Origin: Globodera rostochiensis
Taxonomy: Eukaryota > Nematoda > Chromadorea > Rhabditida > Heteroderidae
NCBI GenBank assembly: GCA_018350325.1
Contig: JAEVLN010000026.1
Coordinates: 496,001-560,000, forward strand
Reading direction: 5' to 3'
Length of the DNA stretch: 64,000 bases
Below are positions 56,003 to 64,000 of this stretch, piece after piece (positions within the stretch are counted from its first letter, which is position 1; every line of letters starts with the position of its first letter). Under the pieces are notes generated by a model. It did not search any database. It was not told the DNA's origin and was given only the letters and a program-made list of their open reading frames with translations. A program made the position numbers and the translations under genes.

Positions 56003-56636
56003 ATATGCCGACTAAACAGCGAAGAAATTGCGCCTGCAGACGAGCATTTTCTGCCTGCTGGTCCCGGCGTTCCCTGTCGCGGGTGTTCCTCTCCACCTGC
56101 AATGTCCTCTCAAACTTTTCACCCTGAGCCGCCAACTCTGCGATCACCATCCCTCTGAGCTGCGCTGCATTTTGGCGAGTCAGGCCTTAATTTTGCAATT
56201 CCATTTTAGTATTATTCCGACAAACAAAGCCTATATTTTATGATCCAGTTTGCCTGTTTTTCGACAGCAAACTTATCAAAGGCAAACGAAACCCGGTCCC
56301 GGGCCCACCGGACACGAAACGGGAGGGCACTTATTAATTCAAAAAGGAGCTCGATGGGAATCTTTCTTTTTTTGTTCCCATAACGAATGGTGTGTGTGGA
56401 CCCCACAAGATGGGAAGGAGGGACGGTCAACTCCTACTTTTCAATCGATTAACTGTTCCATTTATACTCCCTTCCCCATACCATAATTCCCTACAAGAAG
56501 GGGAGGGAGAGGAGGGTCAGACCAACCTGCAGCTGTTGTTCCTGCCGTTGTTTAGGAGCCTCATTCTGTTCATGGTGTGTCATGAGACGTTGAAGGAGGG
56601 CATCAGCACCAGCAAGCTAAAATTATATAAAATGTA
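56003..56636 (-). CDS. Coiled-coil gene fragment, two exons
   Basis: Minus-strand block ADALLQRLMTHHEQNEAPK, with QRQEQQLQVG, ends at a GTTG|GTCTGA donor. After about 330 bases a second block reads LTRQNAAQLRGMVIAELAAQ, then GEKFERTLQVERNTRDRERR and NARLQAQFLRCLVGIS before a stop. The spliced frame is continuous and strongly charged, with a heptad-like pattern. No start codon or upstream exon was found. The product cannot be named; it may be the end of a cytoskeletal or gag-like protein. Confidence 0.35.
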
Positions 56637-56939
56637 AAAAATGGCAATTCACAGAAAATCGATTTTGGTTCTAGTCCGGTGTATGCGAGCTGGTACCCCC
56701 ATTTAAAAAATCAATTTGTTTTAAAAACAAACAGCCAAACAAACTTCCGCTCTACATATTAGATTCGGATTCTACGTGAAAGTATTTTCTAACGACTTTA
56801 TAAAAATGTAATAAAAAATTGGGACCCCCATTCTTTAGGCTTACCAAAAAATTTCTAAAGTGTAAAACATTTACACGGCATCATGGAACGCGTCCCCCTC
56901 CAATAATTTGCTACAATACACCCACAACGCAACACACCG

Positions 56940-57800
56940 TCAAAGGGGCGGCGTCATCAGATGTTGACTGTGTTGGGGGGAGTTGATCCGTTGGGCCTCG
57001 TCGGTTTCCATGCTTGTGTCATCCGCCGTCGGCTGTTCGGGAATGGCTGGTTCCAATTCGTCGTCCGCCTTGACGATGTGCTGTTGTGAAAAAACAGAAT
57101 CAATCTGAACAGGGGGCAAAACTTGAAAAAAAACATCTTCTTGTGCCAAGGCAAAAACTTTGAATGCATTACAATTTTTTGATTCATTCTTTTTTACTCA
57201 CAAAGTCGTCGCTGCCAGCCTCGGAGTGCGACTCGTCGTCCTCCGCCTCACCGACGTCTTCACCGTCCGCAATGGCGTCCTCGCCCTCCGTTTGTAACTC
57301 GCCCTTTTGAATGGCCTCCAGAATCTGAAAAAAATGGGAAAAATTTGGTCACATTCGCCCTGACGAAGTGCTGTTGTGCAACAGCAGCACCGGGTAAAGG
57401 GAGTCCCACCAATCTCATCCATATAAATGCTTTGAAATTTTGTGCCTTTTCATGCGTCGATGTCTCCGCGGCGGACGCAGTCATTTCGTCGTGTTGCTCG
57501 AGCGGTCCGGACGCTTCCAATTCTTCGCCGTTGGCCGTTACGGCTTGGCCTTGCGCACATCCCGTTCAATCTGCTCCAAATTGGTGAAGTAACGCTTCCG
57601 CTTCAGAATGAATGTCAAGCAGGTCGGCCAGCACTTTGCAGACAAATTGATCTGAAAGTATTTTAGGGTAAATGGATTTGAAAAAAATAAAGTATTGTCG
57701 CTTTCTCGGGCGCCTCCCTCAAATTCAGCTCGAAGGCGTTGATGAGAACACCGACCAGTCCGATAGGACGAAACTGTTGGTCATTGTTCAGTTTCGCTGG
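56940..57800 (-). CDS. Exon fragments of an unidentified acidic-tailed gene
   Basis: Minus-strand blocks with higher GC than the surroundings: LNNDQQFRPIGLVGVLINAF (about 57795-57695); VCKVLADLLDIHSEAEALLH (about 57650-57580), followed after one TGA by TANGEELEASGPLEQHDEM; ILEAIQKGELQTEGEDAIAD (57325-57190), an acidic run with a GTGAGT-type donor; and HIVKADDELEPAIPEQPTAD (57090-56940), ending MTPPL and a stop. The helical LLIN-type segment is vaguely like WAPL-type repeats, but I do not assert it. The in-frame TGA suggests either an intron I cannot place or a pseudogene. Confidence 0.35.
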
Positions 57801-58382
57801 ACGGGGAAATCACTTTACAACATTATTCAATGAATTACCAATGCAAGAAAAGTGGAAATAAAATCAAAAAGAAATTTGTTTTTTTTTGTATTTTGCTCGC
57901 TCATACTAGTTGTAACATTTGTGAAAAGTGGTGAAGGGGGGGGGGGGATATGAGCAGTAGAGGGGGGGGGGGGAGGGGGGTCAAGCAGCAGTTGATGGAG
58001 GGTGAGCTTAGGCCTAAGCTTAGGGTGGGTTAGGCCAAAGCTAACAAATAAGCATAGGGTTGTGAAACTCTATAAAAATCGCTTTTTTTATTTCCCAAAA
58101 TCCATATGTCGAATTTTTTGTCCATATTTTAGCAAAAATTTCTTAGGAAAATGTAATTAAACGAAAAATGCACCTTTAAAGATCGCATTTTAAAAAAATT
58201 TTATTTTTATTTTAATTGAGCTGTGAGTTGAATGTATTTGATTTTTAACTGCTTTTTAATATACAAAAGTGATTTTCGATTATTTGGTTATTCGTCATTT
58301 TTGATATTTATTGATAATTTAGTCATATTTTTAACATTTTTATCCACCAAAATAATAATTTGCAAATTGCTGAACAATGTCT
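57801..58382. other. Intergenic region with poly-G runs
   Basis: Runs of G with a few A bases (57935-57980) and GCTTAGGCCTAAGCTTAGGG (about 58010) occur here. From 58110 to 58380 the sequence is an inverted match to 10690-10960, the flank of SHTH-B. No gene is seen. Confidence 0.5.
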
Positions 58383-60590
58383 TTATTTCTTCACGGAATG
58401 TCCCACTTCTATTCTTTCTGTTCTTTTTTTCTTTGCCAGATTCCAGGCCCACAAATTATCATCCGAGAGGCCATCGGCGGATGTTCAGAAGTGCTAAAAT
58501 AAAAATTATTTAAAAGTTTTTATATTAATTTCGCTTTTGGAGTATTTAATTTGCGCTAAATTAAATTTAATAATTTTTGAAAATGATTACCGTATTTTTC
58601 CTATTAGTAGCCCCCTCTCTATTTGAAGCCCCCTCTCTAATTGTAGCCCCCCCTCGAGGGGGGTTGAAAAATAGTAGCCCCCTCTCCATTTGAAGCCCCC
58701 TCTCTAATTGTAGCCCCCCCCTACCCCCAAACCGTGAATTTTTAAAATTATCTAACTAAGTCCGTACATAGTTCCTATTTTTCGCCATTATCATTTACAT
58801 ACGTTAAAATTTAGCCTTTTACTAATAAAAAAAATGAGTGACGAAGATTCTGAAGAGTTAGTACAACAGGATATCTCAAAAAAACATTTTTACAATCGAC
58901 GAAAAATTGGAAATCGTCAACATCAAAATCCATTCAATTAAGGAAGCAAGTCGGCGGTTTAAATGATCGTCAGAACATCAGAGAATGGCAAAAGGAAGAG
59001 CCAAAAAAACTGTTTTCTTTAAGGGGAGATTGGTTGTCATTTGGAAAAATCGGGAATCAAAAGTTGTAAAAAAGTTGTTAGTGCCAAAAATAAGCTCCAT
59101 TTCGACCGATTTTGAACTTCGAACCCGAATTTAAACTTTTTTTCAAAAATAAAAAATCTTCTATAAATTAATTTTGACCTCAAAATCATGCAAAATTACG
59201 GGAATCCAGATTTTAATTCCCAGAATTTATAGCTCATTTTTTCAAATAAGCTATATCTACCGCAAAGAGATCAGTGGTTGTTCTTGAATTTAGCCATTCT
59301 CTGATGTGTTTCCTATCCTTTATTATTTTATTAAAATTAGGGTTGTGGGCGGTCGGTTTTAAACCGGGGGTACCGGTTTTCGGTTTTCCGACCCCCGGTT
59401 TCGGTTTGACGTCGAGCAAGACGAAGAAAACGGATTTATTAAGTGATGGATCAGTGGAATTGTGAATTTAGATCAGATTTTATTATTGTTATGATGCTAT
59501 TTATCATTAAGAAAGTTTATTCTGGTTTAAAAAATAAAAATTCGCGTTACCTATGTTAATGGATATAGTAGGTAGGTAATTCATAAAAAAAATTCTACGT
59601 TGGAAAATAGTAGCCCCCTCTCCATTTGAAGCCCCCTCTCTAATTGTAGCCCACCCTCGAGGGGGTGTTGAAAAATAGAAGCCCCGGGGCTACTAATAGG
59701 AAAAATACGGTATTTAAATTTTAACAATCGATGGGAAGTCCAAATTGTTGTTTCCATTTGCTTAGTGTAGAGTATCCAATGTTCAGCATATTGGCAGCAT
59801 TAATGTCGCTAATTTTAGGATTTCTTTGTTTAATTTTGTAATATTTAATTTCTTTTTATCGGAATACGCTAAATTACCAAAATTTTGTTAGATAATATTC
59901 AAAATTTTACTTTTGATGGGAAGCCCAAATTTTTTTTTTCCAGCAACAAAATGTGTCTTGGGATATGCCCAAATCTTTAGCAAATTTATTCTGTTCTCCC
60001 CGTTGACTCATTTTGATTTCATCCATTCGTGCAATAAACTCGCGCTTTTTATTTTCATAAAAATTATTTTTATTTCTTTTTATTTTGCGAATTAAGCCAA
60101 ATTCTTTCTTCCATTTATAAATTTTCTCGCGATAGACTCCCAATTTGTTTCCAATTTTATGCTCAATTTTAACTTTTTCTGTTGCTGCGAATTTTCCTTT
60201 TTTGTTTACTTTTTCTCTCATCGCGTGAAATTTGGAAATAATTTCTCGTTTTTCTTTCTCAGAGGATTCATTTTCTTCATTAATTCCTTTATTTGTTTCA
60301 TCATCACTTTGATCAATGCGATCCGGGTCTTCCTGTGTAAGATTCTGATCAGTCGAATCCGAATTACAAGCTTCAACATCCTGATCTATATTGTCATCAT
60401 GATCAGCTTGTCCATTTAGTGCATTTTCTCCCGAGTTTAACGGCGATGTTTCCACTTTTATTTGTTGATGGTTGTCTTCATCCCATCCTTTCCCATATAT
60501 TTCATCAAAAGTTGGTCCGATGTTCCCAACTTTTGGTTCATTAACAGATAAAGTTAAATAGCAACAAATTCATTTTCTTGAGTTGATTCT
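58383..60590 (-). pseudogene. SHTH-L: broken family member split by a pogo-like insertion
   Basis: On the minus strand the ATG near 60572 gives MNLLLFNFIC and a stop: most of the signal-peptide codons are deleted and the frame shifted. The acidic region and two HTH units follow from 60455 (KIYKWKKEFG, TFCCWKKKIW). An extra HTH exon (59870-59735) has a deletion near its start but keeps ANMLNIGYSTLSKWKQQFG. The next intron is interrupted at a TA by the element 58590-59710. Beyond it only the first bases of the last HTH exon remain (58560-58520). Exon 3 (58493-58383) is intact with KKKRTER. The gene cannot make the normal secreted product. Confidence 0.85.
58590..59710. mobile_element. Pogo/Tc1-mariner-type element, 1121 bp, TA target duplication
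   Basis: Terminal inverted repeats of 25 bp begin CCGTATTTTTCCTATTAGTA on both ends and are perfect. TA flanks both sides (58588-58589 and 59711-59712), and the SHTH intron read without the element matches its paralogues. Both subterminal regions carry CCCCCTCTCTAATTGTAGCC repeats. Inside, a relic at 58830-59020 reads IFTIDEKLEIVNIKIHSIK, EASRRF, a frameshift, then NIREWQKEEPKK, the HTH DNA-binding start of pogo/Tigger-type transposases. A hAT-type half MITE lies at 59339-59410. There is no DDE domain. Confidence 0.85.
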
Positions 60591-61042
60591 GAAAGTGTAT
60601 TTGAGTAAACAAATCATACAATTTTATTTCAATTGCATTACTCCGGGATTCTGTTTAAAAATTAGCAACTGAATTATAAACTAATATAAATATTTAATTC
60701 ATTATGTAAATATAAGCATAAATTGATTAATATTTTACTTACTATTTCATTGAGGAAAGAGCTTGTAAAGTAAGAAAACATAAAATGATTTGCTCACCAA
60801 CAAATAAAGAGGTGAATTGCTCATTATTCTGGATAAACATGTTGTTCTTCACCAAATTTGGTCCGATTTATGTGGAACTGCGTCAAATAGATCTGCCTAA
60901 AAAGCAGTTTTTAAAATTCAAAATTGCAATTTTATGTGAATTTAGGTCGGAGCTAAGATTGCCCCGATGGCGATGAAGCAATTCCAACCCCAGGCATTCG
61001 CGGTGCCACAACATGGTCTTGTGCCTCAACAGTGGCCAAAAC

Positions 61043-61624
61043 TAGGGTTGTACGGGACCGGGACTTACCGGGACCAGAAAAAGCGGGACCGGGACCAAGA
61101 TTATCAACCGGGACCGGTTCCGGGACCAACCGGGACTTTTCAAAGGAAAAATTTTTCTTTTATCAAAGGCGACGCCGGAGAAATTTTTACAACAATTAGC
61201 AATCTTTGTTAAGGAAATTGAAGCAAAAATTCAAAGACGTGATGAATTTATTTCAAAAATTCTTGTACCTATTCTTTTTTTGCGCGATTTTTAATTAAAA
61301 AATATTAGAATATTAATTTAAAAAATCTTATTAATGAGGGGATGCCTATTTGAGCAGAGGGGGAAACCAATAAATAAGTGCGTGCACTCAAGCGGGTTCG
61401 AACCACACACATAACATAAGACTCACCAAAACGAGAAACCACTAGACCATCGACTACTTGGGAGAAGCAAGTAAAAATGGTTTAAATTGTCGGACGATGA
61501 TGCCATAATTAAGGGTGTACTTTTTTTCCGGTTGGTCCCGATCCCGGCGGGACCAAAAACCGGGACCGGGATTTTTCATTTTTCAAATCCCGTCCCGTCC
61601 CGGTACCGGTCCCGTACAACCCTA
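61043..61624. mobile_element. hAT-type MITE inserted in gag relic, 8-bp target duplication
   Basis: GCCAAAAC flanks both sides (61035-61042 and 61625-61632). Ends TAGGGTTGTACGGGACCGGG and CCGGTCCCGTACAACCCTA are inverted repeats. The interior contains the SINE-like repeat (61160-61470). Removal of the element rejoins gag-like sequence on both sides. Confidence 0.88.
61383..61475 (-). repeat. tRNA-like head of a SINE candidate
   Basis: On the minus strand GATGGTCTAGTGGTTTCTCG resembles a pol III A-box, and GTGGTTCGAACCCGC, about 35 bases on, is a good B-box. The arms do not pair well enough for a functional tRNA (the T stem is mismatched and I see no clear acceptor stem). The body continues to about 61160 and matches the repeats near 32250, 6240, 35815 and 48260. 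Confidence 0.45.
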
Positions 61625-62488
61625 GCCAAAACCAAAGGATTTCTCAGGATCAGCAGGCGGAAATGCTTTTGGAGTTGCACCGAATCACTCTCTCGAATCA
61701 GCACGCGAGTATGATAAAGGATTTGCCAACGCTGTACGGCACAGCGGGTAGAGATGCAGTCCATGATTTCTTCATAACCATGGAGTACTGTACTCGAGAA
61801 TGGCGAGAGGAAAAGAAGATGGATGCGTTAAGAACAAAACTCAAAGGCAAAGCAATGGATGCGCTAAATATGGCGATCAACAAATTCGGTCAAGCTGCTC
61901 CGTATGCAACAGTCAAAGCGGAGATTCTGTCTGTTCTTAGAGAGACAGATCACTAAGAAGCCATATCTTTTGCAGAATTGACGAAGTTCGGGTTGAGAAA
62001 CGCGGATGAAGACCTCACGAAATTCGCGGACAGGATCCAAAAGTTAGTTCGGTGTGCGTACACGGGACTAAACGTTGGTCCGTTGGACGAAATCTCGAAG
62101 AAAATTTTTTGTTTTGAACATCAACGATAGGGATTTGGCGAGATTTTTGGAGTGTCAGAACAAAACGAGTTAGACGAACGACGAAATGGTTATGCTCGCA
62201 ATAAACTGAATTTGCTGGATCCGGAAAAAGTTCAGGCGCAGATTGAAGGAAAGAACCGCTGAAAAGTTCAACAAAGGGAACGAGCGTTTTAGGCCGTTTT
62301 TTTCATCAAGCCAATTAGGAACAAAGCCTTGAACAAAGAATAGCTTAATTTGCTCGCTTTTGACAGAATTTTTGCATAAAACCACAAAATATATTTTAAG
62401 AAATCTCAAAATTGATGCAATTAAATTTCGAATTTTCAACAAAGGAACGAAATTTGCAAAGTTTAGTTCACGGAATATGTCGTGAATA

Positions 62489-63821
62489 TCACTTATATTT
62501 TTTGTTCACGGAGTGTTGCACTTCTATTCTTTCTGTTCTTTTTTTCTTTGCCAGATTCCAGGCCCATAAAGTATTATCTGACGAGGCCATCGGCGGATGT
62601 TCAGAAGTGCTAAGAAAATAAATCTTATAAATCTTTTAAACATTAAATCTTATCTTTTAATTCCAGATATTGAATATCAAAATTTGATTACTCGTTATCC
62701 GCAAAAGGTGGGCGATTTTCAGATAATGAATGTTCATCAACAAAATTTACAAATTGTTTTTTCCATCTATATAGTGTTTTTCTCTCAATGTTTAGAATAT
62801 TGGCAATATTACTTTCACTAATTTTAGGATTTATTTGTTTAATTTTATAATATTTTCCCATCAATTTTAATTTCTTTTTATTGGAATACGCTAAAAGAAA
62901 TTTGTTAACAAATTATAATTAATTAAACTTTACAATTGACGGGAAGTCCGAATTCTTTTTTCCAATTGTATAGTGTTGCTTGTGCAATGTTCAGGCTATT
63001 TGCAATATCACTGACACTTAGATTAGGATTTCTTTGTTTAATTTTGTAATATTTTCCAATCAATTCCATTTTCTTGCTATCGGAGTATTTAAATTGCGCT
63101 AAAATATGAATAATTTGAAGTGATTATTTAAATTCATACAATTGAGGGGAAGTTCAAATTCTTTTTTCCAACAACGAAATGTTTCATCAGAAATACACAA
63201 ATCTTTAGCAAGTTTATTCTGTTTTCCATATTGACTCATTTTGATCTCATCAATTCGTGCAATAAATTCGCGCTTTTTCTTTTCATAAAAATTATTTTGA
63301 TTTCTTTTCGTTTTGCGACTTAAGCCAAATTCTTTCTTCCATTTATAAATTTTGTCGCGATTGACTCCCAAATCTTTTCCAATTTTGCGTTCAATTTTAA
63401 CTTTTTCTGTTACTGCGAATTTTCCTTTTTTGTTGACAGCTTCTCTCATTGCGTGAAATTTGGAAATAATTTTTCGTTTTTCTTGCTCAGAGAATTCATT
63501 TTCTTCATTAATACCTTCAATTGTTTCATCATCACTTTGATCAATGCGATCCGGGTCTTCCTGTGTAAGATTCTGATCAGTCGAATCCGAATTATAAGCT
63601 TCAACATCCTGATCTATATTGTCATCATGATCAGCTTGTTCATTTAGTGCATTTTCTCCCGAGTTTAACGGCGATGTTTCCACTTTTATTTGTTGATGGT
63701 CATTTTCGTCCCATCCTTTTCCATATATTTCATCAAAAGTTGGTAGAATTTTCTTTTCATTAACAGACAAAGTTAAATGTGCTGCCTTTAAAAATAGAAA
63801 TAATAAAAGCAATAAATTCAT
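62489..63821 (-). CDS. SHTH-M: secreted helix-turn-helix repeat protein with an added exon, 388 aa, four exons
   Basis: Minus-strand exons 63821-63140, 63098-62934, 62890-62692 and 62609-62489 total 1167 bases in frame. Signal peptide MNLLLLLFLFLKAAHLTLS; acidic region; HTH unit 1 KIYKWKKEFG, unit 2 TFRCWKKEFE, an extra exon with unit 3 (IAQATLYNWKKEFGLPVN) and a last HTH exon with TLYRWKKQF. The extra exon enters and leaves in phase 1, so it can be added without breaking the frame. The tail has NTLWAWNLAKKKRTERIEV and a C-terminal VNKKYK. The added exon resembles the one remaining in copy L. Confidence 0.84.
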
Positions 63822-64000
63822 TTTCTTGAGTTGATTCTGAAAGAATTTAAAACTAATATAAATATTTTTTCAATCCATATAATTAATGTAAATGAAATTT
63901 TTTGATTTTTTTCTTAGTGTTTTATTGGGAAAAGCTTAAGTAAGGTAACATATGACGTGCAACTAGTAAGAAAACATAAAATGACACGTTATTGAAAGCC
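63822..64000 (-). promoter_or_regulatory. SHTH 5' flank of copy M, cut by the window end
   Basis: Reading on the minus strand: TCAATAACGTGTCATTTTAT, CTTACTAGTTGCACGTCATA, GTTACCTTACTTAAGC, then the ATG. It parallels copy K. The site equivalent to TGGCAT lies at the window edge (GGCTTTCAATAACG). Confidence 0.5.

Larger units (their letters stand above)
60960..62265 (+). pseudogene. Gag-like retroelement relic
   Basis: Frames read FQPQAFAVPQHGLVPQQWPK (60970-61030), then after an inserted MITE LPTLYGTAGRDAVHDFFITM, EYCTREWREEKKMDALRTKL, a stop after RETDH, FAELTKFGLRNADEDLTKFA and KLNLLDPEKVQAQIEG. The order matches the gag of the LTR element at 28665-31939 (QYQAFALPQ, LPILNGTEGKEAIIDFF) with additional C-terminal gag sequence. 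Stops and frame changes make it inactive. It may come from the autonomous partner of that element. Confidence 0.75.

Noticed and set aside
61383..61475. Functional tRNA gene
   Set aside because: A good B-box is present, but the T stem does not pair and no acceptor stem or anticodon arm can be drawn. A SINE head is a better explanation.

Overview
The window is AT-rich animal DNA with short spliced introns, and it looks like a nematode chromosome. The evidence is two complete 7TM chemoreceptor genes of the nematode Sre class, fragments of an Srg/Srv-like receptor, TTTCAG-type acceptors just upstream of start codons (as used in trans-splicing), and one conserved metazoan gene, a nine-exon CLN3 (battenin) orthologue at 36712-40600. 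A plant-parasitic tylenchid, possibly a cyst nematode, is my best guess. That guess rests on a large family of secreted, effector-like proteins and on TGGCAT (reverse complement ATGCCA) motifs upstream of four members; it is inference.

The dominant content is a multigene family, here called SHTH (my label: secreted helix-turn-helix). There are 13 gene-sized copies plus small relics on both strands. Each standard copy has three exons. Exon 1 encodes a signal peptide, a very conserved acidic region and two helix-turn-helix (HTH)-like units. Exon 2 encodes one more HTH unit (two in copies D and H), and exon 3 encodes a short tail with a KKKRTER-like basic patch. Intron phases (1, then 2) are the same in all copies, and summed exon lengths are divisible by three in nine of them: A 4641-5762, C 12750-13903, E 22368-23478, G 26852-28015(-), H 33318-34639(-), I 43436-44543, J 46951-48083, K 52504-53622(-) and M 62489-63821(-). 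D (18138-19456) has a one-base frameshift. B (about 10085-10662), F (25171-26308) and L (about 58383-60590, minus) are broken. I do not recognise the family; the best reading is secreted, nucleus-targeted DNA-binding proteins.

Layout: 0.2-3.1 kb F-box-like gene pieces (minus) with transposons in the introns; 4.6-5.8 SHTH-A; 6.6-7.5 Srg/Srv-like relics; 8.05-9.6 intact Sre gene 1; 10.1 SHTH-B; 11.4-12.5 foldback element; 12.75 SHTH-C; 15.0-16.5 intact Sre gene 2; 17.4 retroelement protease fragment; 18.1 SHTH-D; 21.0-21.7 minisatellite; 22.4 SHTH-E; 24.3-25.05 transposon inserted in the F promoter; 25.2 SHTH-F; 26.9-28.0 SHTH-G; 28.67-31.94 gag-only LTR retrotransposon with identical LTRs; 33.3-34.6 SHTH-H; 36.7-40.6 CLN3; 42.6 LINE fragment; 43.4 SHTH-I; 45 kb Sre pseudogene; 47 SHTH-J; 48.9-52.0 Mutator-like element with tandem-array ends; 52.5-53.6 SHTH-K; 54-57.8 repeats and weak gene pieces; 58.4-60.6 SHTH-L split by a pogo-like element; 61-62.3 gag relic; 62.5-63.8 SHTH-M.

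The SHTH and Sre genes appear to have spread together by segmental duplication: D/H as an inverted pair, E/I as a direct pair, and a recurring junction between a signal-peptide relic and the 3' end of an Sre gene. Transposons (hAT, Tc1/pogo, MULE, LTR, SINE-like) fill the rest and have inserted precisely into several SHTH copies, which lets target-site duplications be read directly.
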